Notes: generated by a model from the sequence alone, not told the origin. DNA of 64,000 nucleotides from Bifidobacterium gallicum DSM 20093 = LMG 11596 (GCF_000741205.1 NZ_JGYW01000004.1:248001-312000), one strand, 5' to 3'. Counted from the stretch's first letter, positions 17,981 through 27,608 are shown. Numbers and translations: made by a program.

Positions 17981-18115
17981 CGATAGCTCCTTATGCCTGG
18001 ACCGGCTGACAAGTTCGCATTGCCAGAACCTTAGAAGGCGCTGCCGGTCTCTCAATTCCTCTATAGACTACCGCAAGCATGGAAAAACACCCCCGTTCCG
18101 TCACCATATGCGAAC

Positions 18116-18142
18116 AAAAAGAGGGGCCTTGCGGCCCCTCTC
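18116..18142 (-). terminator. Intra-operon terminator between oppA and oppB
   Basis: On the minus strand GAGGGGCC-GCAA-GGCCCCTC is followed by TTTTTG. It sits after the binding-protein stop and before the permease start. It probably attenuates transcription, so that the binding protein is made in excess over the membrane subunits. Confidence 0.8.
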
Positions 18143-18204
18143 GCCTCACCCCCGTGCATTACCCATGTATTGGCGCAAGCGCGGTGGTGATGGTGGTCGA
18201 GTCA

Positions 18205-19851
18205 TCAGCTCTTCGTTATTTCGTTGTAAATCGGCTGGTTCTGCCAATCCATTGCGAAGCCCTGCACGCCCTTGGCTGCCACACCATCAGCGTTGCTGTA
18301 GTACAGCGGGATGGCAGGAAGCTGCTGGAGCAGAATCACTTCGGCATCCTGATAGAGCTTGATCTGCTCATCGCTGTTCGTGCAAGCCATGGCTTCGGTG
18401 AACAGCTTGTCCACGTCGGCGTTCTTGTAATCGCCATCGTTCGAGCCCTTGCCGTCAGCCGCTGCAGAATCGTAGAGCTGGTAGAGGTAGTTTTCAATCG
18501 ACGGATAATCCGGCTGCCAACCGGTACGGAATGCACCGGTCATCTGACGGTCGGAAATCGCGTTGCGGAACTCCTGGAGCGTTGGCATCGGGTTCGTGGT
18601 GGCCTTGAGGCCTTCGCTACCAAGCACGTTGTTCACCGAGTTGACAATAGCTTCATACACGGGCTGTGCGCTGCCATCAGCGTTGAACGAGAACGTGAGG
18701 TTGCCGTCGTAACTCGAGATGGCGTTGGCCTTCTTCCACAGTTCCTTGGCCTTATCAGGGTTGTACTGAAGGTTGTCGGAGTGATCGAGGTCCTTCGAGT
18801 AGCCCGGCACCACAGGCGAGCTAAAGTCAGTAGCCACCGTACCGACACCGTTGAGCACCTTGTCGACAATCGACTGACGGTCGATAGCCATCGACAGGGC
18901 CTGGCGGCGCAGCTGGCCTTCCTCAGTGTTCGTCTTCCAGTGATCGAGTTCTGCAGGAATCGTAAACGTCTGGATGACGGAGCCGGCCTTGTTATAGGAC
19001 TCGATGGAATCATCCTTCTCGAACGTCTTCGTGGCCGATGCAGGCACCGTATCCATCACATCAAGGTTGCCCGACTGCACGTCGGCAAACGCCGAATCCA
19101 CCGAGGTGTAGATCTTGAACGTCACGCCATCGTTCTTGACTTGTTGAACGCCCTTGTAATCATCGTTCTTCACGAGCGCGATCTGCGAGTTGTGATCCCA
19201 CTTGTCGAGCTTGTACATGCCGTTGCCGACCGGCTTCTCGCCGAAGGCCTTCGGATCCTTGTAGAAGGATTCCGGCAGCGGAGCGAATGCCAAGTAGCCG
19301 GCCTTGATCGGGAACACCGAATCAGGCGTGTTCAAGTCAACCGTGAACGTCTTGTCGTCCTTGACGGTCAGGCCCGAAAGCTGCTCGTCGCCCTTGAGGT
19401 TGTCGGCGTCCTGCAGCTCGTCATAACCCTTGATCATCGAGAAGAACGACGAGCACTTCTGGGCGTTCTTGGCGTTGGACACGTAGCTCCAAGCCTTCGT
19501 GAACGACTCGGCCGTCACAGGCGTGCCATCAGTGAACTTCCAGCCATCCTTGATCTTGACCGTGTATTGCGAAGCGTCATCGTTTGGAGTAATCGACTCG
19601 GCGACTTCCATCTCCGCATCACCCTTGGCATTGAACGACACGAGGTTGGAGAACAGCATCTGACCGACGCGGCCGCCACCCGTCTCATTGGTATCACCAG
19701 GAATCAGCGCATTCTGCGGCTCGGAGTTGTAAGCCGTGATGATGCTGCTCGAAGCGTTCGAAGAGCTCGAGTCTCCCGAACCGCCGCAGCCCGAAAGCAT
19801 CATGCCCAATGAGCATGCGATCGCTGTAAGCGCGATTGCCTTCTTCTTCAT
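18205..19851 (-). CDS. Peptide-binding lipoprotein (OppA family, SBP_bac_5)
   Basis: The extracytoplasmic solute-binding protein of the importer (548 residues). A lipoprotein signal MKKKAIALTAIACSLGMMLSGC is seen (lipobox LSGC, Cys22), then a Ser/Gly linker. The family 5 binding domain shows NSEPQNALIPGDTNETGGGRV, the WKFTDGTPVTAESFTKAW motif and IENYLYQLYDS near the C-terminus. An AGGAGACAAT ribosome site precedes the ATG. It is the first gene of the operon. The ligand is probably an oligopeptide, but specificity cannot be read from sequence. Confidence 0.92.
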   Translation of the reverse strand: MKKKAIALTAIACSLGMMLSGCGGSGDSSSSNASSSIITAYNSEPQNALIPGDTNETGGGRVGQMLFSNLVSFNAKGDAEMEVAESITPNDDASQYTVKIKDGWKFTDGTPVTAESFTKAWSYVSNAKNAQKCSSFFSMIKGYDELQDADNLKGDEQLSGLTVKDDKTFTVDLNTPDSVFPIKAGYLAFAPLPESFYKDPKAFGEKPVGNGMYKLDKWDHNSQIALVKNDDYKGVQQVKNDGVTFKIYTSVDSAFADVQSGNLDVMDTVPASATKTFEKDDSIESYNKAGSVIQTFTIPAELDHWKTNTEEGQLRRQALSMAIDRQSIVDKVLNGVGTVATDFSSPVVPGYSKDLDHSDNLQYNPDKAKELWKKANAISSYDGNLTFSFNADGSAQPVYEAIVNSVNNVLGSEGLKATTNPMPTLQEFRNAISDRQMTGAFRTGWQPDYPSIENYLYQLYDSAAADGKGSNDGDYKNADVDKLFTEAMACTNSDEQIKLYQDAEVILLQQLPAIPLYYSNADGVAAKGVQGFAMDWQNQPIYNEITKS

Positions 19852-20161
19852 ATTGTCTCCTGTCTAATCGATGGCCACAGCATCAACTTTTCCCCTGCCG
19901 CATGCACATCGAGTGATGCGCACACAGCATGGTGCAAAGCATGCCGTGGTCGCGTGACCACCATTGTGCCGCATGTCAAGAGTTTTCGCCCACAACGTTG
20001 GCGTGTCAAAACCCCCAAGCATGATGGCGCACAGTACGTGTTCATTGCCGGACTTGGCCATGAACTTCCCTTCAGCGGTCTTGATGACCAATCGTACTCT
20101 CTCATGTATCGTCCATATGACTTCACGGGTGGATGCGCACAGCGCCAACACCGTTGTCCAG
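19852..20161. other. Intergenic region upstream of oppA / after xerC
   Basis: No gene is supported in this 310-base stretch; open frames here are shadows. It must hold the oppA promoter, but I see no convincing -35/-10 pair. A palindrome GTGGTC-GCGT-GACCAC at 19946-19961 could be a regulator site or a weak xerC terminator. Confidence 0.4.
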
Positions 20162-21196
20162 TTAAGCCCGCGGAAACGCTTGCGCATAGCGCGCTTTGAG
20201 CTGTTCGATAGACACATGCGTGTAACGCTGCGTCGTACGCAAACTGCTATGCCCCAACATTTCCTGCACTTCACGCAAATCCGCACCGCCATCGAGCAAA
20301 TGCGTTGCGGCACTATGGCGCAACGCATGCGGCGAAATGTCGGGCACACCCGCACGCTGAGCCTCACGATGCACGACTTCGCGCACAATACGCTGGTCAA
20401 TGCGACCACCACGACTACCCAAAAACAATGCGTCACCACTGCTCACCGCAGCCAACACGGCACGACCGTGCTCCATCCATGCGTCAAGCGCCCGCTGCGC
20501 CGGAATACCATACGGCACCACACGTTGCTTATTGCCTTTGCCCGTCACACGAATTGTGCGATTGTCGGCATGGACATCAGCCATATTGAGCCCCGTCAAT
20601 TCAGCCACGCGAATGCCTGTGGCATACAGCAGTTCCACCATTGCGCAATCACGTTGGGCGAGCGCATGCTGCTGGGGGGTTTGTGCTTTGCCATCGTGCT
20701 GCTCACCGTCTGCTTGGGGCTGTGCCACTGCTCCACGCGCACCGGCCTCATCATCGACTTGTTCCATCAATGTTTGCGCCTGTTGCTCGTTGAGCACGTC
20801 CGGCAAATAATGTGCGGCTTTGGGAATATGCAGCGCGGCCGCCGGGTCTGTTGCGGTTTTACCATGCTCAGCCATCCATCCAAAGAATCGTCGCACAGCC
20901 ACTGTGCGCCGCGCCAACGACGTACGAGAAGTGATTTGTGCTTCTTGGGCCATCCAATCACGCAAGGCGTCCGTCGTGACTTGCTCGAATCCGCTGATAC
21001 CCATGGCATGCAACGCCGTACAGCACCGTACCGCGTCTTTGGCGTATGCGCGCACCGTGTTCTCGCTCAACCCCATGTTGGCACGCAAATACCGCGCATA
21101 CTCCTCCACCATTGGCGCAAACCATACGGTGTCATCATTCAGGCGACTCATGCGCCCATTGTAAATACGCGTCCCCGATGTGCTACCGCTGTTCAT
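20162..21196 (-). CDS. xerC: Tyrosine recombinase XerC
   Basis: Chromosome-dimer resolution recombinase acting at dif with XerD (344 residues). The start at 21196 has GGGAGGTGA upstream; MSRLND at 21151 is an alternative. The core-binding domain (YARYLRANMGLSENTVRAY) is followed by the catalytic domain with Arg in YATGIRVAEL (~196), Lys in VTGKGNKQR (~220), His-x-x-Arg in HALRHSAATHLL (290/293), His in MLGHSSLRTT (~316) and the nucleophile Tyr in TQRYTHV (~325). An unusual hydrophilic insertion of about 30 residues (Gln/Ala/Gly/Asp-rich, about 148-178) separates the domains just before ALAQRDCAMVELL. Confidence 0.9.
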   Translation of the reverse strand: MNSGSTSGTRIYNGRMSRLNDDTVWFAPMVEEYARYLRANMGLSENTVRAYAKDAVRCCTALHAMGISGFEQVTTDALRDWMAQEAQITSRTSLARRTVAVRRFFGWMAEHGKTATDPAAALHIPKAAHYLPDVLNEQQAQTLMEQVDDEAGARGAVAQPQADGEQHDGKAQTPQQHALAQRDCAMVELLYATGIRVAELTGLNMADVHADNRTIRVTGKGNKQRVVPYGIPAQRALDAWMEHGRAVLAAVSSGDALFLGSRGGRIDQRIVREVVHREAQRAGVPDISPHALRHSAATHLLDGGADLREVQEMLGHSSLRTTQRYTHVSIEQLKARYAQAFPRA

Positions 21197-21560
21197 GCAG
21201 CTATCACCTCCCCATTGTCGTCGCCCCATCATGCACGATGCAGTCTGCACGACGTATCCGTGAGCACCATGACATCTGTCACACACCCCCTAGGGGCTAC
21301 CCCTGAACTTTGTCACGACTTCCCCCATTTACGTCCGGCTCCTGAGAGTCGGCATAATGCCGGCATACCCGTTTTATAAGCTGAACATGGTCGCAGCCCC
21401 CGTGCACAGCAATGAACTGCCCTGCCCAGCTCCTCATGAGCTGCTCACGAAGTGCTCATGAAGTACTCACGTGGAGTTCTGATGGAGCACCATCACAGCG
21501 CAGCAACCCCCTGCACACGATGCGGACGCGAAACATTGGTATCGAAAGAAAAGAGGAATC
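21197..21560. other. Divergent intergenic region with direct and inverted repeats
   Basis: This 364-base gap lies between the divergently oriented xerC and the ABC exporter. It holds a palindrome CCCCTAGGGG (21287-21296), an inverted repeat CGGCAT-A-ATGCCG (21350-21362) and four 11-bp direct repeats (listed separately). A TATAAG at 21375-21380 could be a -10 element, but no matching -35 is clear. No gene is supported. Confidence 0.45.
21433..21476 (+). promoter_or_regulatory. Four 11-bp direct repeats upstream of the ABC exporter operon
   Basis: Units CTCATGAGCTG, CTCACGAAGTG, CTCATGAAGTA and CTCACGTGGAG follow each other at exactly 11-base spacing, ending about 85 bases before the exporter start. 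A spacing of one helical turn is the usual layout for a response regulator binding as tandem dimers. No such regulator is encoded nearby in the window, so this is inference. Confidence 0.45.
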
Positions 21561-22487
21561 ATGGCTCGTTCAGCCAACCACCACTCGCCACACGCCAGCA
21601 TGGATGGGCGCAATACCACTGATCCCGTGGTGGCTCGCGCCATTGACCTGTATAAGCATTACGGCTCCGAGGACAACGAAGTGGTGGCACTCAACCACAT
21701 CAACGTCGAATTCATGCGAGGCCAGCTCACGGCCATCATGGGCCCTTCGGGGTCAGGCAAGTCGACGCTCATGCACTGCATGGCCGGCCTTGACGTGCCG
21801 ACCAGCGGCACCGTGCTCGTGGAAGGCCTTGAAGTGTCCTCAATGAACCAGCGCGAACTGACGAAACTGCGCCGTAAGGAAATCGGCTTCATTTTCCAGT
21901 CGTTCAACCTGGTCCCCACGCTGACGGCCAAGGAAAACATCCTGCTGCCGTTGCAGATCGCGAAGCGTCCGGTCGACATGGACTGGTTCAACAAGGTTGT
22001 CGACGTCGTCGGTTTGGCGAACCGCCTCGATCACCGTCCAAGCCAGCTGTCTGGCGGCCAGCAGCAGCGTGTGGCCTGCGCCCGCGCGATGATGGAACAG
22101 CCCAGCGTCATTTTCGCCGATGAGCCCACAGGCAATCTCGATTCGCGTTCAAGCCGTGAAGTGCTGACGTTCCTGCAGCAGTCGGTGCGTGAATACGGCC
22201 AGTCCATCGTCATGGTCACGCATGATCCGCGTGCGGCGAGTTTCGCCGACCGTGTGCTCGTGTTGGCTGACGGTTCAATCACAAACGATATGGATCACCC
22301 GACTTACGACGAAATCCTTGAGGTATTCGCCGATCATCATGACGAAACCGTGGCTGAAGAATTGGCCGTGGGCCCCAACGGCGCTGACGGTGCCGCATTG
22401 GCCGAGTATGCCGAGGTGCAGGATGCCGCACGCCGCGCGGCACGCACGGCGGGTTCCGCCAACGCTGAAGGTGAGGCCCGCGCATGA
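21561..22487 (+). CDS. ABC transporter ATP-binding protein (LolD/MacB type)
   Basis: ATPase subunit of an FtsX/MacB-class exporter (308 residues). A Ser/His-rich N-terminus is followed by Walker [10 protein letters not shown], the family-typical [21 protein letters not shown], signature LSGGQQQR, Walker [14 protein letters not shown] and the His-switch VTHDPRAA. The C-terminal ~60 residues are acidic and Ala-rich, an extension beyond the usual ~230-residue family length. A GAGG site precedes the ATG. The stop overlaps the permease start by 4 bases (ATGA), so the two are translationally coupled. Confidence 0.9.
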   Translation: MARSANHHSPHASMDGRNTTDPVVARAIDLYKHYGSEDNEVVALNHINVEFMRGQLTAIMGPSGSGKSTLMHCMAGLDVPTSGTVLVEGLEVSSMNQRELTKLRRKEIGFIFQSFNLVPTLTAKENILLPLQIAKRPVDMDWFNKVVDVVGLANRLDHRPSQLSGGQQQRVACARAMMEQPSVIFADEPTGNLDSRSSREVLTFLQQSVREYGQSIVMVTHDPRAASFADRVLVLADGSITNDMDHPTYDEILEVFADHHDETVAEELAVGPNGADGAALAEYAEVQDAARRAARTAGSANAEGEARA

Positions 22488-25306
22488 TCCGCATTGGTTT
22501 GAGGGACGCCAAAGTCCATTTCCGCAGATTCATCATGTCGATTATCGCCATCGCGTTGGGCGTGGCGTTCGTTGTGGGATCGTTCTGTTTCCGTGCCATG
22601 CTCAACGACCAGGTCAGCCAGATGATGGCCACGAATTCCGACGCCGACGTGTACATCCGCGGCGACGTCGTCAAGAAAGACCATAAGGAAGGCACAAAGG
22701 TCGGCCACGCTGATTATGAGGACATCAATGTGGACCTCATGGACGACGTGCGCAAGATTGATGGCGTCAAGAATGTGTCGGACACGCATTCGTTGTCGAA
22801 CATCGTGCTCGTGGGTGCCGATGGTAACGCGGTCACCACGGTGGGACCGCCCACGTTAGCTGTGGCTTTGGAAAAGGGCTCATGGCGTGGCGCTACGCTG
22901 ACCGACGGCCATTGGCCTGAAGCTGATGACGAGATTGTGTTGCATTCCGGTGCGGCTGAGCAGTCCAAACTCAAGGTTGGCGACACCACGAAGATCGTAT
23001 TCCCCGACGGTCCGCGCGACATGAAAGTCGTTGGCACAATCAGCACGCCGAATTCTCAGTTGGGTGCGATCATTGTCGGGTTGAAGCCGTCGCTCGTCAC
23101 GCATTACCGTGAGCTTGCGGGCGAACCGATTGACCAGACTTCAGGGTTTGAAGTCTATGGTGACCTGAACACGCCACTTGATGCCAAAGCGCAGCAGGAG
23201 CTGGCCGACCGCATCAATGCTGAACTGCCCAAGTCCGACCATCTCGTGGCCATTACTGGCGATTCCGTGCGCGATGAGGAAACGCAGTCCACGCAGGACC
23301 AGTTGGGCTTCATCCAGCCGTTGATCATGATTTTCGCGATCATCGCACTGTTTGTCGGTTCGTTCATCATCGCGAACACGTTCACGATGATTGTGCGCGA
23401 ATCGATGCGCGGCTACGCGTTGCTGCGTTCAATCGGTGCTTCCCCGGCCCAAGTGTTCCTAACCGTGATTGTGGAAGCCATTGTGCTCGGCATTGTGGGT
23501 TCCGTGCTTGGTGTGCTGCTCGGCTGGGGGATGCTTGAACTGATTGGCAAGGGCATGGGCCAGATGGGCATGCCGTTGACCGGTTCGCCGGCTCCAAGCT
23601 GGTCCGACGTGCTGGTCGGCATTATCGTCGGTATTGTCGTAACGATTATCGGTGCCTCGTTGCCGGCCCGTACGGCCGCGATCGCTCCTCCAATTCAGGC
23701 GATGAACGAGACCGTCAACCCGGAGAAGCCGGTGCGCCGCCGCGGTTGGATCGGTTTCGTCATGGTCGTGTTCGGCTGCCTGCTGTGGGTTTTGGCCTAT
23801 GTGCTCAGTGACGGCGGCGACAAGCCCACGCCGTGGAGCGCCATCAACAACTGGTCGCCCGAATGGCTGCTCGGCATTGGCGCCGGCCTGCTCGTTATCG
23901 GCGTCATCGTGCTCGGTCCTGCCCTGGTTGGTCCGGCTGGCAAAGTGCTTGGTTGGATTCCCGACCATGTGTTCCCCGTCACGGGCCGCTTGGCCACGCG
24001 CAATATCGCACGTGCTAAGCGCCGTACGGCCAACACTGCGGCCGCATTGTTCGTCGGCATCGCCATTGTCAGCTGCCTGGGTGTTGTGGCCAGTTCGGTC
24101 AAGACGTCTGTGCATGACATTGTTGACGATGGCCTGAACGCCGATTTCGTGCTCATGAGCGCTTCGATGACGAACCCGATTCCCACGAAGGCCCTGGATG
24201 AAATCAAGCAGAATGACGAGGTGAAAAGTCTCGCCCCGATCACGATGCTGCTGGGTGTTTCGATTAACGGCGGGGACACGATGCCGTTCGCTTCGGACTA
24301 TTCGCTCGTTGAATCGATCTATCCCGTCGGTAATGCCAAAGTCCAGGCCCTCAAGGATGGCGAAGCCATGGTCGGTGATCTGGTTGCCGACGAAAACGGC
24401 TGGAAAGTTGGCGACACACTCAAGTTCAAGGCCGAGAACGTCGTTGTTGACGAGGAAGCCACAGCCAAGGCCCAGGCCGATTATCAGGCCGGGATTGAGG
24501 CGCAGGCCGGCAAACTGCAGGCTGAAGCCCAGCAGCTGGCCGCTACGGGTGATGCCGCGGGCGCTCAGTCCAAGATCGAGGAGGCCCACAAGGCCATCGA
24601 GGACGCTCAGAACGTTGATCCCGCCAAGCTCGTCAAGACGAAGAAGGAAGTGGTCACCAAAGATATCCGCATCGGCGCGATCGCTGACGATTCGCTGTTC
24701 AATGACGAGGTCATGATCAACGAGACTCTCGCCGACGAGCTCGTGCCAGAAAACATGCGTATGGTCAACCAGGCTTATGTGCAGGCCAAGCCCGGCGTTG
24801 ATCTCAAGCGTTTGCAAAACGACCTCAAGAAGACTGTCAAGCCCTACTACACAGTGGGCGTGCTCAACCGTGACGAATTCAAGTCCTCGTTGAGCTCGAT
24901 GGTCGACCAAGTCATGGCGATCCTCTACGCGCTGCTCGCGCTCTCGATCATCATCGCGATTTTCGGTATCGTCAACACGTTGGCGCTCAACGTGTCAGAA
25001 CGCACGAAGGAAATCGGCCTGCTACGTGCCATCGGCACGTCACGTGCGCAGATCCGCGGCATGCTCGGCATTGAGTCGGTCATCATGTCGGTGTTCGGCA
25101 CGATCCTCGGCATCATCGTGGGTGTGGGAGCAGGCGTCGTCGTACGCGCCGTCTTCTCCGACAACGGTTTGACTAAGCTGTCGATTCCGTGGGACCAGAT
25201 TGTGGGGTTCCTTGTGGTCTCGATCTTCGTGGGCTTACTGGCCAGCGTGTTCCCAGCGAACCGAGCGCTCAAGAAGCCCGTGCTCGACGCCGTCAGCAGC
25301 GAGTGA
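22484..25306 (+). CDS. FtsX-like ABC permease with two FtsX domains
   Basis: Large (940-residue) membrane subunit of the exporter. After the first span (FIMSIIAIALGVAFVVGSFCF) comes an extracytoplasmic MacB-type periplasmic-core domain, then three spans (LIMIFAIIALFVGSFIIANTF and following) forming the first FtsX domain. A second unit repeats this plan: a span near RTANTAAALFVGIAIVSCLGV, a second outside domain and three final spans (LALSIIIAIFGIVNTLALNV onward). The second outside domain carries an Ala/Gln/Glu-rich, probably coiled-coil insertion (about 660-715). The substrate is unknown; relatives export peptides or remodel the envelope. A strong terminator follows. Confidence 0.88.
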   Translation: MIRIGLRDAKVHFRRFIMSIIAIALGVAFVVGSFCFRAMLNDQVSQMMATNSDADVYIRGDVVKKDHKEGTKVGHADYEDINVDLMDDVRKIDGVKNVSDTHSLSNIVLVGADGNAVTTVGPPTLAVALEKGSWRGATLTDGHWPEADDEIVLHSGAAEQSKLKVGDTTKIVFPDGPRDMKVVGTISTPNSQLGAIIVGLKPSLVTHYRELAGEPIDQTSGFEVYGDLNTPLDAKAQQELADRINAELPKSDHLVAITGDSVRDEETQSTQDQLGFIQPLIMIFAIIALFVGSFIIANTFTMIVRESMRGYALLRSIGASPAQVFLTVIVEAIVLGIVGSVLGVLLGWGMLELIGKGMGQMGMPLTGSPAPSWSDVLVGIIVGIVVTIIGASLPARTAAIAPPIQAMNETVNPEKPVRRRGWIGFVMVVFGCLLWVLAYVLSDGGDKPTPWSAINNWSPEWLLGIGAGLLVIGVIVLGPALVGPAGKVLGWIPDHVFPVTGRLATRNIARAKRRTANTAAALFVGIAIVSCLGVVASSVKTSVHDIVDDGLNADFVLMSASMTNPIPTKALDEIKQNDEVKSLAPITMLLGVSINGGDTMPFASDYSLVESIYPVGNAKVQALKDGEAMVGDLVADENGWKVGDTLKFKAENVVVDEEATAKAQADYQAGIEAQAGKLQAEAQQLAATGDAAGAQSKIEEAHKAIEDAQNVDPAKLVKTKKEVVTKDIRIGAIADDSLFNDEVMINETLADELVPENMRMVNQAYVQAKPGVDLKRLQNDLKKTVKPYYTVGVLNRDEFKSSLSSMVDQVMAILYALLALSIIIAIFGIVNTLALNVSERTKEIGLLRAIGTSRAQIRGMLGIESVIMSVFGTILGIIVGVGAGVVVRAVFSDNGLTKLSIPWDQIVGFLVVSIFVGLLASVFPANRALKKPVLDAVSSE

Positions 25307-25326
25307 CCTGCAGGTAGATAGCAAGC

Positions 25327-25360
25327 AGAAGACCCCTCCCGTTTGCGAGAGGGGTCTTCT
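25327..25360 (+). terminator. Terminator of the ABC exporter operon
   Basis: AGAAGACCCCTC pairs with GAGGGGTCTTCT across a 10-base loop and is followed by TGTTGTTTGTTG. It lies 20 bases after the permease stop. Confidence 0.85.
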
Positions 25361-25424
25361 TGTTGTTTGTTGTATTTCCGCACTTGCATCCATCGCGTCA
25401 CGCCGTCACCCAGCGCGGCCGATG

Positions 25425-26537
25425 CTATTTGACCGATGGACCATCCTCAATGATTGCGCGGAATGGAGCCGTGAAGCGTACAATATGTTCGCCACGTTTG
25501 GCTGATGCAAGGAAATCCTCACGCCAGTGGTCGGGGTTGACATGCAATGTGTTGAACAGCACTTCCGTCTGTTCGCCTGGTTCTTTTTGCCGTTTCATCA
25601 TGGCTTTGCGCCGACGGTAGTCATCACCTTTGGCGAAGAACGCGTCAAGTCGCTGGTCGGCTTGTGCAGCCTCGGCGCCACCGGCCTGCTCGGCGTCCAG
25701 TTCATCAGCCACGGCCAGAATGCGTGCAGACAGTGAGCGCAGCAGTTGCGCCACTTCCCCACCGTTTTCTTCCACCATGGCTTTGGTACGGTCGGGATCG
25801 GTCAATGCCACACGCGTCATGTCACGCCAAGAGCCTGCACTCAGCGCCATCGCGATATTGCGATCAGCATTGTCGGTAAGCATGTTGATGAACGATGTGG
25901 CCACTACATGGGGCATGTGGCTAATCAACGCGGCCGCACGGTCATGGGTCTGGTCATCAAGAATGATCAGCCGGTTGCGGCATTGGCGTGTGATCATGCC
26001 GGCCACGGCCATCACGCGCCGGTAATCCGTATGTTCGCAGAATGTCATGGCCCATAGCGCGTCATGGAACAAATGTTCATCAGCCGCTTGCCACCCCGAC
26101 AGTTCATTGCCACACATCGGGTGTGCCCCCACGTAGCAATCATCAAGTCCTACGCGTTTGACTTGCTGGCGCACAATGCCTTTGACCGACCCCACATCAG
26201 TCAGCGTCGTATGCTGCGTATCGAGAGCCGGTTTCAACTGTTCGAGCACTGCCGGCATGGCAGCCAGCGGATTGCACAGCACGAGCACATCAGGACGTGC
26301 GGCGGCCAAGTCAGTCAAATTGTCGAAGCATTCAATGCCCATCGCGCGCGCATGCGCATATGGATGCTGCCGATGGTTCCATGCCAACACTTGGCATCCT
26401 GAGGATTTGAGACGCAATGCCAACGATCCGCCAATCAGGCCCAAACCCACAATGCCCACGCGTTGCGGAGCTTCCACTCCTTCCTGGGCCATTGACCGCA
26501 TATCGTGCGTCCATGCTTCCACTGTTTCGTGAGTCAT
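25425..26537 (-). CDS. tyrA: Prephenate dehydrogenase
   Basis: NAD(P)-dependent step of tyrosine synthesis, prephenate to 4-hydroxyphenylpyruvate (370 residues). The Rossmann motif GIVGLGLIGGSLALRLK begins at about residue 27. The conserved TDVGSVKG, GAHPMCGNELSGW (active-site His) and SAGSWRDMTRVALTDP follow. An AAAGGAG site precedes the ATG. It lies 54 bases after pheA on the same strand, so the two branches of aromatic amino acid synthesis are co-expressed. Confidence 0.92.
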   Translation of the reverse strand: MTHETVEAWTHDMRSMAQEGVEAPQRVGIVGLGLIGGSLALRLKSSGCQVLAWNHRQHPYAHARAMGIECFDNLTDLAAARPDVLVLCNPLAAMPAVLEQLKPALDTQHTTLTDVGSVKGIVRQQVKRVGLDDCYVGAHPMCGNELSGWQAADEHLFHDALWAMTFCEHTDYRRVMAVAGMITRQCRNRLIILDDQTHDRAAALISHMPHVVATSFINMLTDNADRNIAMALSAGSWRDMTRVALTDPDRTKAMVEENGGEVAQLLRSLSARILAVADELDAEQAGGAEAAQADQRLDAFFAKGDDYRRRKAMMKRQKEPGEQTEVLFNTLHVNPDHWREDFLASAKRGEHIVRFTAPFRAIIEDGPSVK

Positions 26538-26591
26538 GGCATCATCTCCTTTCCCAGCTGTTGGACCAAGCGTCCATGGTCATATGGTCGA

Positions 26592-27578
26592 TCACCATAA
26601 CAATTCCTGTGCGGCATTCGTGTTCTGTGTGGCATCATACCGCGCACCTCCCTGTGGCAGCATCCATTGTGCAACGGGGGGTGTCGGACGATCCACATGT
26701 GGATACACGGCCAGAGTACGTACCCAATCCCCATGTTCAAGGATCTCGTCCAACGCCGCATGGAAATTCGCCTGCCATGGGGCAGCGTCCAATGTGGCGA
26801 TGAAACTGTAGGTGCCTTGATGGCCTTTGATGGGTCTTGATATGAAACTGGTCATGTTCAATCCTGCATCGCGCAGCACATCAAGCAAATTGGCCAGCAC
26901 GCCGGGGCCAGTGACGAGCGGGATAAACGTGACGATTGATTCGAATTGGCGTTGCTTGTCGTGGCTCAAACCGTTCAATATCCGTTGCACCTCGCCGCGT
27001 GGCGCTGTGACGAGGAATTCGGTGCATCCTTCACGGTAATCCTGCACCGCTGTACCGATGCGATGCAATCCATACAGTTCGCCGCACAACGACGGGCCCA
27101 ATGCAACACTGCCGAATGCCAGGTCTCGGCAGGCGGCCGCATTCGAGCTGGCCGGTACGGCATGCAAACCATGACGCGCTATGAATTGGCGGCACTGGGC
27201 CAATCCGTGGCTGTGTGCGCGAATATCATGGCATAGTTCCACCACGTCGACTTCTTGGCGTCGCGCCTGGAGCCAGGTGTCTTCGGTCACGAACGCGTCG
27301 AATGCAATGTCAATGCCAATGCGTGCGAATCCGGCCATGTTCTTCGCGTCAATCAGCAAATCCAGATTGGGTACCACATAGCCTTCCACATTGTTTTCCC
27401 AGGCGATGACTCCCCAACCATCCCCATGCTCAACATGGTCGGCAATCTGTGTGACCTCGTCACATGGTTGCAATTGCATCACATCATCAGGCAGCATTGC
27501 GTTCAGCCGATGGGCCGCCGTCAATGCGGCTTGATGTGTGAAGGTTCCTTCAGGGCCCAAATAATACAATGTCGTCAT
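26592..27578 (-). CDS. pheA: Prephenate dehydratase
   Basis: Converts prephenate to phenylpyruvate in phenylalanine synthesis (328 residues, monofunctional). The start at 27578 follows AGGAG by 8 bases. The N-terminal dehydratase domain begins YYLGPEGTFTHQAA and includes VIAWENNVEGYV. The C-terminal ACT regulatory domain contains LANLLDVLRDAGLNMTSFISRP and GTYSFIATLD. The family TRF motif reads TEF here (GCTEFLVT), an unusual Arg-to-Glu change. It precedes tyrA in an apparent operon. Confidence 0.88.
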   Translation of the reverse strand: MTTLYYLGPEGTFTHQAALTAAHRLNAMLPDDVMQLQPCDEVTQIADHVEHGDGWGVIAWENNVEGYVVPNLDLLIDAKNMAGFARIGIDIAFDAFVTEDTWLQARRQEVDVVELCHDIRAHSHGLAQCRQFIARHGLHAVPASSNAAACRDLAFGSVALGPSLCGELYGLHRIGTAVQDYREGCTEFLVTAPRGEVQRILNGLSHDKQRQFESIVTFIPLVTGPGVLANLLDVLRDAGLNMTSFISRPIKGHQGTYSFIATLDAAPWQANFHAALDEILEHGDWVRTLAVYPHVDRPTPPVAQWMLPQGGARYDATQNTNAAQELLW

Positions 27579-27608
27579 AGGCAACGCTCCTGGTTCATTC
27601 TGCATGCA

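Noticed and set aside
18079-19812. 577-codon plus-strand open frame opposite the peptide-binding protein
   Set aside because: It mirrors a clear lipoprotein gene. The Arg/Leu/Val-rich composition is typical of antisense frames in GC-rich genes.
19964-21379. Long plus-strand open frame opposite xerC
   Set aside because: It is antisense to a complete tyrosine recombinase with all catalytic residues; the frame has no motif and no ribosome site, so it is a GC-driven shadow.
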